Assembly (NCBI RefSeq): GCF_029852145.1
Contig: NC_079974.1
Location: 17,400,082-17,464,081 of the forward strand
Length of the DNA: 64,000 bases
Source of the DNA: Microplitis mediator
Lineage: Eukaryota; Arthropoda; Insecta; Hymenoptera; Braconidae
Reading direction: 5' to 3'
Part shown: positions 1 to 12,759 of the stretch, in pieces
Layout of the letters: the number at the start of each line of letters is the position of its first letter
How positions within the stretch are numbered: the stretch's first letter is position 1
Notes under the pieces: model-generated
Seen by the model: the letters and a program-made list of their open reading frames with translations, nothing else
The model's database searches: none
What the model was told of the DNA's origin: nothing
Made by a program: the position numbers and the translations under genes

Positions 1-759
1 ATTTTAAAAACCATAAGCGTTTCGGTTAATTAGAAAATTTGACACAAAAGTAACATAATTTAATTTTAATTTTAATTGTTGCAATCTTAACTGTATAACT
101 TCCGTTTTCTACAGTTTTTATTCTTTACATATTTTACATTACATAGTCTTTAGGTTTCGTTGCAACACGGAAAAAAATGAACTATATAAATTGAGAGTGA
201 CAAGTAATATAATGATAAAGTGATTAGTAAATACCATCGTTCTAAATAGTAATTTTTTCGTTTATGATTCAAACGTGAATAATCACAGGATAAGTATGAA
301 AATTTATTGTCTATGTAAGAAAAATTACTACTTGAACTTTAAAAATCGTAACTGATACTTAGAAAATAGACGAAACGTATTATAAAATTTACTATTTGAA
401 TGTTAAAATTCCCCATATTGACAACCGGGTTCCGGGTTATAATTTCAAATAGTAATTTTTAAAGTTTTTTTTTTTTTCCGTGAAGCAATTCAAAGTCCCT
501 ATTTTCTTTGGGTAAATATTTATATGTATTTCTCACAAACTACTCTAAACTTTTTCGGACTACATTTCCTGGCCATATTTTTTTTTTCTTTTTCTATTCC
601 ATATCTCATTATTAGCTATCTGTTCCTATTTTTGTTTCCATATTTTTTTGCAATCACGTGGCAGGATTGCAGGCAGGTGGCAGTCTGGCGGCTATATGGA
701 ACGAATCCCACAGGTCAAAGCATTATATTAACTTGTGAAAAGTAATTCATTTGCTCTCT
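1..759. other. AT-rich DNA without recognisable gene
   Basis: No coding region is supported. The short open frames here are rich in Phe, Leu and Ile from T-tracts and look like chance. A GC-richer patch at about 655-720 adjoins the tRNA-like block that follows and may be part of the same repeat. Confidence 0.5.
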
Positions 760-835
760 GTGGGATTCGAACCTGAGCCTGGCCAGTACTTGAGCTCGAA
801 GACAAGAGTGTTATCCACTCGACCACAAATACTGG
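760..835 (-). repeat. tRNA-like sequence, probably SINE-derived
   Basis: Read on the minus strand, the segment has a D-arm-like GTCGAGTGGATAAC and a T-loop-like GGTTCGAATCC in tRNA order and spacing. The T-stem has only two good pairs, the anticodon loop would be too long, and no 7-bp acceptor pairing sits at the right distance. I therefore read it as a tRNA-derived pseudogene or the head of a tRNA-type SINE and not as a working tRNA. A covariance-model tRNA search would decide. Confidence 0.35.
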
Positions 836-2640
836 TTCAAAAGTAACATAATATCAGTAATAAAAAGTGAAATAAATATAACTTACAAACAATTTAAAAA
901 TAAATAAATTTAATAATTAGTACAAACACACATGGATTGTGTGTATCAGTTCAAATTTTGTGGTTTTTTTTATAACGCTCATTTTTAGAGTCCCCATAAT
1001 TAAAAATTTATCGTACTGAATTATGAAAAAATACTGTAGTACGTATACATTCTCGTCTGTGTGTGTACATGAACATATACTATCCTGCTTAACAGCATTA
1101 TTTACAATAATTTACATTTCGTTTTGAATAGTCAATCGACTGCTATGAAATAAAAAATAAAATGATACATCAGTTATATATTTTTTTATTGAATTTAAAA
1201 AACATTAAATTAAAATTAAATATTTAAAAAAAAATTTTAAAACGTGAAGAATAATAAATTAAACTAACAGTGTAAAAACCATCTCGGTTGATTTGTAAAA
1301 CTTTTTACAACCAGCCCTCACCGTCTTCATATCATATATATATATTTCGACGTATATATTTGCGAAAAGAGCAAAGTTTTCTTGAAATATCCATCAATAA
1401 TTTAACAACTGAATAACTTTTCACGATATTTCCGTGCAAGTAAAGTGCCTTTAGACCTCAACTTGAAAAGTATTTTTTGATAAGTCTCTCCTTATATATA
1501 TATATATATATACATTTATTTATGTATATACATAAAAACTTAGCCTCGAGCTTTATTCAATCTATACACCGGCTACCACTCTGTACACTCCTTTGTTTCA
1601 ATTTTTTTATCCTCATACTCTTCAGTCTTACCCCCCCCCCCCCTCCTTTTTTTCACCGCTAATTTTGTTTTATTATTATTTAATCAAAAATGCTTTCGTG
1701 CATAAATTATCGATTGATCCCGATCGTCTCTTGACCGTCCGCTCAACTTCCATATAACGTATAGTTCTAACGTTCTCCACATCACATCTACTCTCAATAT
1801 TAATTGATAATTGCTGAACCACCGAAGCGTCCAAACTGGCCGGCAATAGCTGCCCCTGCTCACAAAGGAACCGTTTATTTGATGCGGCCAAACGGTCCGG
1901 TAAAGTGTTCAGCGCACCATATCAAATGATCCGCAAATAGCAAATGGAATGAGGGGTGGTTGATGACCAGGGAAGGAGAGAGAAATAAACCAAGATCGGT
2001 TAGACAATGTGTAAGGTTAATGATAAAGGTATAAAGGTATTATGAGGTGTAGACTACCGGCTATAACTATGGCTACGTCTACGATAACCACCTGGTAATG
2101 TCCCTTAAATATAAAATCAATGACTTGAGCATAATACGTTGCTTTCTATACCTTAATACTATAACATATATCCTCGTATATATGTATATATACTTTCTCC
2201 TTATCCCTATCGTCATTAAAATTACACATACATTTATATACATGCATTATTATTGAACAAAAATATCACGGGTTTGCCAACACCCGACAACCAAAAGCAA
2301 TTCAAAGACGTCATGGTGAAGTATGCAGAACCGTTTGTATTGCACAAGTAGTGTGTAGTGTGTAAAGTACATGGTGGTAGATGAGAGAGAAAATAAAATG
2401 AAAAGGGAAAAAGAGGCACGCCGGATTTCACAGTCATTGACTCGTGAAACAGCCGCGGGGGCGGTCATGTGGGCATTAATATGGGGACGAAGTAGAAATG
2501 CCAGTCGGGAGCACGAGGATGAGGACGAGAATTGCGTCGAGAAAGATGCAGCTAAATATGTATGTTGAGGTACGTCTGTTTAGGGACGTGTACAACCGAC
2601 CAAGTACACTCTGGTTTTAGTTTTACGTATGTATGGTTCC
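836..2640. other. Intergenic or intronic AT-rich DNA
   Basis: No gene is recognised. It contains a short (TA)n run near 1493-1512, a C-run near 1630-1642 and GC-richer stretches at about 1690-1960 and 2380-2570 that could be regulatory. Open frames here lack any family resemblance. Confidence 0.45.
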
Positions 2641-2652
2641 ATGGATGGGAGC

Positions 2653-2790
2653 ATATATAAATGTACGAGTTCAGTTATACGAGTTAGGGGAGGAAAACTG
2701 CGTCGTCTAGTCAGTCGGTGGTCCTATCCTTCCCGGATCTCGAGAAACGAGACACCTTGGACAGCGGTAAACTCGTTTACGAGCACTCTT
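2653..2790 (+). promoter_or_regulatory. Possible core promoter and 5' exon
   Basis: A TATATAA box at 2654-2660 is followed by initiator-like TCAGT pentamers at 2671 and 2711. A GC-richer leader then ends in a plausible splice donor (GCG followed by GTAAAC) at about 2766. The first initiator is closer to the TATA box than usual and the second is further. No coding exon downstream can be tied to it. This is inference from composition and motifs only. Confidence 0.2.
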
Positions 2791-5700
2791 TAATTATTTA
2801 TTTAATACACCTCGAATTTTTTATTTTTTCCTTCTCGATCAATGAAATGATATTAAATATTCAAGACAGTCGTTGGTTCAAATTATTCCCGGTTTAAATT
2901 CGACCTTATTTAATTTTAATTTGTCAGATAGGGAAAGTATTTTGTCATGTTATCTGTACTTTTTTATTTATCGTTTCGAGTAATTTAATAGTATTTAATG
3001 TAATTGAACTTCAATTTCATAAATTTTATTTAAAAAAAAAAACTAAAAATTGACTGTCTCATATTCGCTTTACAGGTGAATTTTATTGACAACGATATCG
3101 ATCACTCGCAGAAGCAATTTTTTTTTTTGTAATAAAAAAAATGTTTTTTTTATAGTAAATATTCTAAAATTTTTCGTATTTGAATAAAAAAAATGGAGAT
3201 TTAAATTTTTTTTATGAATACTAAATTTTTATCAACTTTCTAAAATCTGAAGTGAATTTCATGTTGAAAAAAAATATTTTGATTAAACTAAAAGTTTTTC
3301 AAACAAAAAAAAAATCTATATGTGTTTACTTTTGAAGTGAATTTAATTGGAACTGCTATCGATCACTCGCAATACGTTTTTTTTTTTATTTCATTCAAAA
3401 ACTATTTTTTCAAAGAGGATTTACTGCAGTTCTTTCGTCTGAAACAACAATAAAGTATTTTCTATAAATACTAAATAAAATTTAACCTTTGAAAGTCGAC
3501 AGTAAATATTATTTCTAAAAAAAAAAATAAAATTTAAAAATGATTGAAATGAAAGTTTTTTTTCTTCTTTACAAGGAATGTAATTAAAACTAATAAATTA
3601 CAACTTTAACTTAAATTAAGTGAAACAAACTAAAAAAAAAGTTTTTAATGACTTTTAATCGTCTAACAATAGAACATTGTAACTAAATTAACAATTGCAA
3701 CAATTGAATAATTTTATCCATTGATTAAGTTTTAGACCAATTATTCTTTCTTATTCTTCTGTCTCTTTATTTTTCCCCTCTTACAAAAAAAAAAGAAAAA
3801 AAAACGTCCCCATGTATATAAAAAGGTATATCCATACATACATAAAATACCCCGAGTTTTTTCCACCCGGGAACGTACGTAATGCGATATAACCGAGTGG
3901 TTATATGTGCCTACGCACCGACGATTCCGCGTAAACGCGAGAATGCGTATTGTTTCACTGGTGGTATGGAGAAAATAATAAAAATAAAGTAAAAGAAAAA
4001 GGGCAATAAAATATAAAAGAACAAGTAAAGTTACCGTATAAAGAATAAAAAGTGTGGTAAGATCATGGGTGGTTGGGTGGCGCAGATTCAAACCAAGTTC
4101 TTGAGCTTTAAGTTGAGTTGAGCTTTGAGCTGAATCGTGAAACATTTTGGCTGTTGTTCAGCAAAGTAAAATGCAATATATATATATACATATAAATATA
4201 TAAGTTGTGAGTATCTAAGGAGTTAAGGAATAAAATAAGAAATATTGTAAAGAAGAAAAGAAGAAGAAGAATACGAAGACGAAGACGAAGAAGAAGAAGA
4301 AAAAAAAAGGGTAAACGTATGTAGTTAAGATAAAGTAGTATAGAGAATAGAAGTGCAATGAAATAGGAAGGAGTGACGCAAAGCTTCTCGGTTAAATGAG
4401 GCTAACTCGAACTGGAGCTACTGCCGCTGGGCGCGGCCCGGAGCAAAATCGATTTTGGAAAGACGAAGAGGAAGGGATGAAGATTCCAGGGGAGTTTACG
4501 TTGAGACTCTCTTGATGTATATGGTTGTGTGTCAGGGTAGTATGGTGTAGGGAAGGTATGGTGTAGGTAGAAAAGCTGGATATATCTGAGAGAGAGTCTT
4601 GGTCTTACCTCCAGACGGAGAAAGATGTGCTACGGATTACGAACCGGCCTTTACTTTACTCTTATACTCGGTACGGGACTCCACATCCGATCTACTATCG
4701 TATCGGGAGGGACCAGATCCTCTTTGTCGTTCCTTCGTAAATGGTACAGCACTAGTCATCCCATACAACAGTCGCGGATAATACTGAGAGAGCAAGAGAG
4801 ATGGATGAAGAGAGTGAATGAGAAAAAGTGAGGAAGTAAAAGTGGATTGGAGACGAAAGACGAGGCAACTTGTGCGAATTGAGGGTGACTCACTCACTCA
4901 CTCACTCACTCGCCATAGGGACTTTGAGCTTGACACGATAGGCAGACGAAACGACCCAAGGATATGACGATTGGTTAAATCCGATCGTGTTAAATTATAA
5001 AGAAAAAAAATTTATTGCAAAAAAAAATTTAAGATTAAGATTTACTGTTATTATTTTTTTAAACTTTTCAAATTAATTTAATGGGAGTAGGTTGACACCC
5101 ATCCGTGAAAAATTAGATATATGTGATATATATGTGCATACATGTCATATGTATCTAGTTTTGCATTTATATATATTTTTTTCTCTCATATATGAGATGG
5201 ATATTGACAATAAATTTTTAATAAAAAGGAATATTCAATGAAACAACTCTGTAATTAATTTTTAAATTTTTTATGTCGGCTTCTGCAGTTATTAGATTGT
5301 ATAGAGAATGTTAATGATAGATAATTATAATGACTGTATTATTGTTATTATGGAATTGCTGAAACAGACTCAATGTCAATAAACTACTGAGTACATCGGC
5401 TATATGGGTTTAATGCACGTATAAGTGTAATCAATTCTATTATTGGTATACAGATTTAATGTTTGACGCAGTATCAGTAGCCGCATTACTTTACCCGACT
5501 TGGAAATTGATTTAATCGATCAGTTTTATAATGTAATTTATATCAGATATTGATATCAGTGTGATGATATTTACAGATGAGATTAGTTTAATTTTCTCAG
5601 GTTGATTGATTATAATTAATTATAGTTGACTATTTCGATGTATAAATTTAATTAAAACTTTAAATCTCATTTAATTAAAAATTTTATAAAACATAATTAA

Positions 5701-6642
5701 TTAAACTTTAATAATAAATATTAATCTTTGGACACAAATAATTTATAAAAAATAAACAAAATAAGTACTTACTATTTACAAAATAAAACTTTTATTACTT
5801 TGCTTTATTTTTTTGTAAAACTTTTCTATTGTCAGATAATGAAATTTAAATTTTTAGTAAAAACTTTTTTTCGTTCTCTTGTTCTGTGTCGTTGATAAAT
5901 AAAAGAAAAGATAAAGTTTATATAAAGAAAATCAGAGTCAAAAAATTCAAAACTGTTTTTTTTTTATCCTTTGCTTGTAAGAGACGCAGTGATGAGAATG
6001 CAATTCGAATATCTTTCGTATTTTCTAGATAGAATGAAGAATAAAAATAAAAAAAAACAGTTAAGTAAAATAAAATGAAAAAGATAAAAATGAAATTCAA
6101 AGAAGAAAAGACGTTCTCTTGTGTATACAGAGTTGAGCGAGTGTCTTTGTACGTTAGTTGGTTTTCCCTCTGTCGCTTGTTGTCCGTTGACTATCGCGGT
6201 AGCTGTTCCCGAGGGAATGTTCCTATCCTAAGAGTGTAGTATACTATATTCCATGTACCAAGGAACCCCCAAAAAAGTTATTCTATATCGTACACAGTGT
6301 GCTGTCACAACCAACCTATACATATATTTAGAACCCTCTTCAGGACGGGGTAAAATGTCCCGAGTATTACTAAACCAAGGAAAGCGAATTTCACGCTCTC
6401 GGTATAATTTATTCGGTAATTAATTTAATAATTTGGATGTTACCGATACTACTCGAAAGCTGTGGAAACTAAAAGAAAACTTTGAAATATAAATAATTAT
6501 CTTCGTCTCGTCTCAGACTGCCCTCTATTTATACTTATATCTTATTCATGCTAAATATTTTATTATTATTACTTTTTAAATATATATTCTCTAGAAGACC
6601 TCTTATGGTAGATGAAAATAGGGCATTAATTTAATCATACTG
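2791..6642. other. Gene-free AT-rich DNA
   Basis: No coding region is supported. It holds many T and A homopolymers, a purine-rich GAA/GAC stretch at about 4255-4310, a GC-richer patch at 4390-4760 and another at 6110-6250. Open frames overlapping these patches show no known domain. Confidence 0.45.
4888..4911. repeat. (ACTC)n microsatellite
   Basis: About six uninterrupted copies of the tetranucleotide ACTC. Confidence 0.9.
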
Positions 6643-6925
6643 CACAGTAAAAAATATTGTGTATTTGTGTCGAAAACGGTTTGTGTTAAACTAACACAAA
6701 GTTTGTGTCACTCATTGTAACATAAAAAATGTGTTATACACTCTTTATTAACACATTTTGTGTGTTACTGTGGAATTTTTGCGCCCTCTTGTGGCGATAT
6801 TTCAACATAATCTTTGTGTTAAAAAGGGGTTACACAAAGTTTGTGTCGAAATTTCAACACAAATTTTGTGTCAACCGTTTTTAACACACAAACTGTGTTG
6901 ATTTTACACAATATTTTTTACTGTG
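6643..6925. mobile_element. MITE, AACACAAAGTTTGTGT word family (copy 1)
   Basis: A 283-bp foldback element. Its ends read CACAGTAAAAAATATTGTGT on the left and, inverted, the same on the right. The flanking dinucleotide TG (6641-6642 and 6926-6927) could be the target duplication. The body is almost entirely copies of a self-complementary word of the type AACACAAA-TTTGTGTT in both orientations. A diverged second copy lies at 59849-60190. There is no coding capacity, so it would need a transposase supplied elsewhere. Confidence 0.8.
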
Positions 6926-7165
6926 TGGAGTTTAAATTTTTTATTAAATTACTGGACAGAATTTTTTATTTTTTATTTACAAAGGAATCAACATAGAAAA
7001 AATAAACCTGGAATAATTGCAGTGTAAAATGTAAAAATAAGCTCTTCGATCTCAAAACTATAAAAATTAAAATGCATATTCGAATTTTCACATTCTATAC
7101 AGTAAAAAAATTTTTGTAATTTGAGCAGTATATTTTACATTTTTAAAATGTAAATCAAATACAAT

Positions 7166-7184
7166 AAAATGTAAATGTATTATT
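7166..7184. repeat. Target-site duplication, left, of the 5S-SINE
   Basis: AAAATGTAAATGTATTATT, repeated without mismatch at 7590-7608 on the other side of the SINE. Confidence 0.9.
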
Positions 7185-7589
7185 CGTGGCTCGGGTGATC
7201 ACCGAAGTTAAGTAGCATCGAGCATGGTCACTACTTGGCTGGGTGACCGTTTAGCCACGCGTAGGGTTCGAACGAAGGTCTCTGACCGTTAGGCGCGAGA
7301 TGAAGATCCAGTGATCGGTAAAATGGGAATTTTAGCGATCACTGGAGCTTCACCCAAACCGAAACTGTACTGGCTAGGTTTTCTCTGTGGTTTTCCTATG
7401 CTACTACACCTCCATTGCACAAGGGAGGTTGTAGGGCATCACCGTAATGATGCAGTACAGTATAAGCACAAGTCGGGCTACAGCCGCACAATGAAGGCAG
7501 AAAGAGAAGTAAAGCAGTTGCGATATAAAGGCAAAAAGTGTAAAAGACCGTTACTACGGCTATATACTAGAAAACAATTAAAATTAAAA
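7185..7589 (+). mobile_element. SINE with 5S-rRNA-derived head
   Basis: A 405-bp retroposon flanked by a perfect 19-bp direct repeat. The first about 75 bp (7190-7262) match the 3' two thirds of a eukaryotic 5S rRNA gene. GATCACCGAAGTTAAG corresponds to the region around the internal A box, and GGTCACTACTTGGCTGGGTG to the C-box region, so it may carry its own RNA polymerase III promoter. A GC-richer body without homology known to me follows, and it ends in an AT-rich tail (AATTAAAATTAAAAA). The perfect target duplication implies a fairly recent insertion made by a LINE-type reverse transcriptase. An open frame across the body (7311-7598) is incidental. Confidence 0.82.
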
Positions 7590-7608
7590 AAAATGTAAAT
7601 GTATTATT
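7590..7608. repeat. Target-site duplication, right, of the 5S-SINE
   Basis: Exact copy of the 19 bp at 7166-7184. Confidence 0.9.
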
Positions 7609-7778
7609 GGTCTTTAATAAACGAAGTTTTCTTACTTTAAAAATCATTAAATTCCTCTGAAAAATTGTAAAAATTACCATTTGCCAGAAATGTAAAAATT
7701 AAAATGTCGAGTTATACAATTTATTAACTTATAGAGAAGAACTTATACAATTTAAAATGTAAAATTTGTATTTCAACT

Positions 7779-7910
7779 CGGTAATAGTATATTGTGTGAC
7801 AAGGGATGAAACAAGACGATTTCAAACTAGGGTGAGGTTGGCTGACATCACCCGCAGTCTGAAATCGTGTTTTATCCTGAGTCACACACTATATTTTTCA
7901 TGATTACCGG
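7779..7910. repeat. Inverted repeat (foldback), about 130 bp
   Basis: Arms CGGTAATAG...TGTGTGAC and GTCACACA...ATTACCG pair with small interruptions. The inner arms GAAACAAGACGATTTCA and TGAAATCGTGTTTTATC continue the stem. A second small hairpin is at 8184-8239 (CGGGCAGAAAC / GTTTCTGCCCG) and a third at about 8541-8595 around GCGCAGCG. The 7.0-8.6 kb stretch is rich in TGTAAAAT/ATTTTACA words and may be one decayed foldback element broken by the 5S-SINE. Confidence 0.6.
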
Positions 7911-8599
7911 CATCGGAACTTGAAGATTCAGTATCAGCAGACAGTAAGAAACAAGTTAATTTTAAGCCGATGATGCGGAGAACTGTTAGAGAATGAGAAA
8001 TATGTGATTTACAGTCGCTTATTAAGTAGTAAATAAGACAAAAATGTTGTTTTCACTCATTTTTTATTAATTTTATTTGGTTAATTAAAACTGTCACTTA
8101 AAAAATGAAATGAGTAAACTGAAGTGACAAGTAAACAAATGAGAGTAATAAGGCTGCAAATGATCATTAAATATAACTGACATCGGGCAGAAACAATTGT
8201 GTTTCTTCCCAAGGAAAGAAACACGCATGTTTCTGCCCGTTGTATGAAGGTATTTTTGAATTATGAATTCGCTAGCAGTTGTTTGCAGCATCGGCTTGAA
8301 ATTAGCTTGTTTCGACGGGCTGTAGAAACACTGAAACTTCAAGTTTCGATGCTAGTATCATGAAAAATCACTTACATCATAAGTTGTGTTATTTACAGTA
8401 TCAAAATTGAAATTTTACATCGCAATAGATAAAGTTCTCAAAATAAATTGTCGTATTGAGTAATACTTCAAAGAAATGTACGAAAAATTACAGTATGAAA
8501 CAGTAACTTGAATACAAATTACAAATTTAAAATGTAATACTTACTGCGCAGCGCCAAACTGTAATTTTTACAGTTTTGTTTGCGAAGCGCTGCGTTGCT

Positions 8600-9673
8600 A
8601 TTTGAAAATGTTATAAATACTCAACAGAAACTTAATTATTTTTGTTTTCTTGATACTGTGAATTGTTTAAAAAAATTTTCAAAGGAAAATGAGTCATTTT
8701 TAGTATTAATTTATTTTTTTTTTAAGAAATATATTTGTATTTGTGTTTTACTGTTTTTTTATTACATAAGCTCTTATTAACGCAATACTGTTTGTATTAG
8801 GACGAAAAAATCCAATCGTAAAAATTTATAGCTCATAAAATTGTTGATCCTTGTAGACGTGTTATAAACCACGATTTGGATTTTATTTGTTAATAAATTT
8901 AATTACTAAACAACATTATTAAACATAAAAATAAACTCAAAAATATTTTAATCATTGCGTCTTGATAATTTAATTTTAAATATTTTATTATTACTAACAT
9001 ATATAAATAGTAAAAAAAAATGTATGTATGTAATCTATAAAAATTTAATATTGTTGATTCATAAATCAAGTCCACGTCAGAGATAGAAATTTACATGTTA
9101 AAATATACGGAATTTGTTGATAAAAATACCAATGTAAAATATATGACGTTAATAATAAGAATTTTTAAATGACCATAATGATAAAATAACTATAAAAATA
9201 AATAAACTTTTTTTTTTAACACCATATATTTTTAAAATTATTAAAAAAGTTATTTTATAAAATTATATAAATTCATTATACAGTCAATAATTTTTTCAAT
9301 TGGATGTATTAGTTTCATATTGTATAAGTTTCCTTTCCATGACAATTTAATCTCCATTATTCAAATGAACAATATAATTTGGTTCTAATGCGAGTAAATT
9401 TTGGATACTAGCAATAGAAATACTAAATGGCCGTATACAATGGTAATATAACTTATGGAATGACAATATACTCGTCGACACATCATTCGGAAATTAATTT
9501 CATGGATAGAGCTTTCAATAAAATATATACTATACTATATATAGTGAATAGGCTGAGTAGAATACTGTGACAATGAAACTAGGTTCACGCCCTGTGGTGT
9601 AGACTAGTGGTAGCAAAGCATAAATACCTCAACTATAGGGGGTAGGAAACACTTTGCGGCGCTACGTTAATTT

Positions 9674-9749
<76 letters not shown>

Positions 9750-10783
9750 ATTCTCTTTCCTTTTACTTCTATATTCAAACCCCTTATTCTTGCTGTATAT
9801 ATATATTTTCATGGTATATAACCGTATATAGAAACGTCAGCAAAGCCAGTGAGAGTAGAAACGAGTACCGTATAAATTTATATATATCGTAAAAGCATTC
9901 ATTAATCATGCAGTCGTTTATTTTCAATAATCCATCGGCCGTCATCGCTTTTATAAATTTTATATTTTCATCTCTATCATCGAAATACTGTCACGAGCAT
10001 CAATATATATATCTACATGTATAGATATATTATTACTGTTATTAAGTATGTCACATTTACGTGTCATCAAGTCTTTAGTATCTCATATGCACCCTATTGT
10101 TAATGTTTCTTCCCTTGATGCCTTGATGGTGTGTCTTCTTTTTGGCAAAAGTTGTTTTCCATCAACGCAAACTATAGAGTGTATGGATAGTATATGTATA
10201 CGTTATAAGTACAACATCGGCAAACAACACAAAGGCATTTTCACGAAACCACCATGGGAAGTTGGATACCGAGGGTTTGCGTGACAATAATTAGATCAGA
10301 CCTCGAGTGTGTTTGAGAGGGTAAAAGCATTTGGCTGTGTACATAAGGCATGAGAATAGAGTTGATAGACAATGAAATAAGAGTTAAATGATTGTATGGT
10401 AAAGTAATTGGTTAACTCTTCAGTGGAAAAAACATTTTGGATTATTTATTTTAAATTATTATTATTAGAGCAAACATTTGTTTTTAGAGTCATTGTTTTT
10501 TTATTATTTTTATAGCACGCTCTTTATGTTTCACCCATCCGCTAGCCGAGCTGAAAAATATATTTTAATGTTGAAGTTGGAATAATTTTAATAACATATA
10601 TCATAAATTTAATAGATAATTATACGAATATTTGCTGTAGAAGTTGGGATATTTAGTTTCAATGAATTTATATTGCAATTATTAGATTAATAAGTATTAT
10701 AAATTTATTAAGATTTACATTTTAAAATAATATAAAAATGTTTCTCAGCAGATTGATAGATATATATTAATTACATCAATAGT
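8600..10783. other. Gene-free AT-rich DNA with long (AT)n
   Basis: No gene is recognised. The main landmark is the long dinucleotide repeat at 9676-9745. The open frame at 10048-10284 has ordinary composition but no domain, and I do not call it. Confidence 0.45.
9676..9745. repeat. (AT)n microsatellite, about 70 bp
   Basis: An essentially pure AT dinucleotide run, likely to vary in length between individuals. Confidence 0.95.
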
Positions 10784-11453
10784 AGAAGAAGGAGGGGCAA
10801 AGCGGGTACTTAAGGAAATACTAAGGTTTCGAGGACTCAAATAAGCTGAATCTTTTTTTTTTTAATGAATTTCAAAGAAAATAAACAAAAATTTCAGTTG
10901 CCGTTGAAACAAAAAAATTTTCACTTTTGCGGAAAAAATGGGATACCCCCTAAACAGGTGAAAAAAAAAATTTCTGCATAATAAATAAAATTGATTAAGT
11001 TAAATTTTTTTGTAAGTAATTTACAAAAAGAAAAATTACATTTTACACAATTATTGAATGCAAAGGAAGAAAAAAAAATTTATTGATTTTTATCATACTC
11101 TCTAAACATGAATAAGTGAAATAAGTGAATATTCACTAATTCAAAGTGCAAATCGAACCACTAATTCTAAAAAGTGGTTCGATTGGCACTCCGAAATAGT
11201 GAATATTCACTTATTTCACTTATTCATGTTTAGAGAGTAAAGCAAAAGCCATTAACATTTTTTGACTGACACTCGATTTTTGAAAAAGTTTAATAAAAAA
11301 TATTCAAAATAATGCTCAATTATATTAACAAAAGTGATTTTCGAATGTTTAAAAAACATTTAAAAAATAAAATTTTTTTTTTATAAAATTTTGGGGTACC
11401 CTGTTTTGCCTACCCTACCCCCTTTTGCCCCCCCCCCCCCCCCTTTCCCCTAT
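10784..11453. mobile_element. GGGG...CCCC foldback element (GGCAAAGCGGG word)
   Basis: The left end GGAGGGGCAAAGCGGGTAC and the right end (inverted, with a 17-18 nt C-run) carry the same GGCAAA-GGG word as the better preserved elements at 29727-31259 and 29920-30519. The left terminus is eroded, so exact boundaries are uncertain. A younger element (11098-11237) is nested inside. It has no coding capacity. Confidence 0.55.
11098..11237. mobile_element. Near-perfect 140-bp palindromic MITE
   Basis: The arms start CTCTCTAAACATGAATAAG and end with the exact inverse, forming a stem of about 65 bp around a short A/T loop. The target duplication is TA (11096-11097 and 11238-11239). The arms contain repeated AAGTGAA / TTCACT words. 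The near identity of the arms suggests a young insertion or one copied from a hairpin. Confidence 0.8.
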
Positions 11454-11463
11454 ATAGTAAATA

Positions 11464-12273
11464 CACGGAAAGAAAATTATGGCAGCGGTTCCCATAATTT
11501 TGTGAAATTTTTTCCTATACCATAATAGGAATTACGACCATAAATTATGGGAGCGGTTCCTATAATTATAGGAATGTTTTCCATAATTATAGGAATAGTT
11601 ACAATAATTATGGGAATGATACCCATAACACTATAGGAATGGTTCCTATAATTATAGGAATGGTTCCTATAATTTATAGGAATACTTTCTATAATATTAT
11701 GGGAATCATTCCTATAATAGTATGGGAACTATTCCCATAATATTATGGGAATGATTCCCATAATGCAATTGGAATGGTTCCTATACCGTTATGGGAATCA
11801 TTCCCATAATATCATGAAAAAATTAATTTAAAGAAGTGCGGTAATCACTTCTACAATACACAGAAATATTATTAAACATAAAAACAAAAATTCAAACATT
11901 GAAAAAAAAAATCGTATTTGGCAAAAAAACATTAAAATTTTTAACAAGAATTTTTAGTCAGCACAAAACATTCAAGAAAATTCAAATTTTGGGAAATTTC
12001 TACACTATTGTGCAAAAAAAAAAATTTAATGATATTATAGGGATGGTTCCCATAACATTATGGGAATAGTTCCCATAATATTATAGGAATAGTTCCTATA
12101 CCAATATGGGAACCATTCCCATAATAGTATGGGAATGGTTCCCATAATGGTATAGGAACCATTCCCATAATATATGGGAACCATCCCTATAGTAGTATAG
12201 GTACTATTCCCATACCATTATGGGAACCATTCCCATAATGCATAGGAAAACTTCCCATAATTTTCTTTCCGTG
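11464..12273. mobile_element. MITE, ATGGGAACCATTCCCAT word family
   Basis: An 810-bp element with ends CACGGAAAGAAAATTATGG and, inverted, the same. The target duplication is TA (11462-11463 and 12274-12275). Both halves are made of more than a dozen degenerate copies of a 17-21-bp self-complementary word, TATGGGAATGGTTCCCATA in several versions. A 220-bp spacer (about 11810-12030) contains no words. There is no open frame of interest. Confidence 0.88.
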
Positions 12274-12759
12274 TACAATCAATTGAGCAATAAATCTCAA
12301 AAATTTGGAAATAAGTTTTGTAATAAAATTACTTATAGCACATGTTTGAACATATAAAATGATGCATATAATCTATCGTTATTTCAAATTGACATACATA
12401 AATCTGATTAAAATGTCATTCCTGATGGTCAGTCATACTGAGAGAAGTCACAATATTTCTCATAGCAGAAAATTGGACATGTGAGAAAACAATGTAGAGA
12501 GTTCGTTTTTTTGCGAATCGATTCAGCCTGAAAGGTTTTTTAATTATCCCCCAGGGCGGAATCGAGTAAATGAAATTTAATTAGGATAAAGACAAAACTA
12601 GAACGAATAACTTTAATTAAGAGAGTACGATTTTTTATTTAACAAAAGTTTAGAATCTTTGCCCATATTTTTCTCATCGACAAATAAAAATTTTCAAAAA
12701 ATAAAAAAGTAGGTTACCAGATTATAGATGACTGAATAAAGCCCGAGCTTTATTTTGCA

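Noticed and set aside
760..835. Functional tRNA gene on the minus strand
   Set aside because: The T stem, anticodon loop and acceptor pairing are all defective; kept only as a tRNA-like repeat.
3741..4145. 134-codon open frame on the minus strand
   Set aside because: The protein is rich in Leu, Phe, Tyr and Lys runs derived from homopolymers, with no domain, and no splice partners could be found.
5090..5215. Inverted repeat around ATATATGTGATATAT
   Set aside because: Only AT-rich low-complexity symmetry; no clear ends or target duplication.
7185..7270. Functional 5S rRNA gene
   Set aside because: The first third of 5S rRNA is missing, and the segment is fused to a retroposon body with target duplications.
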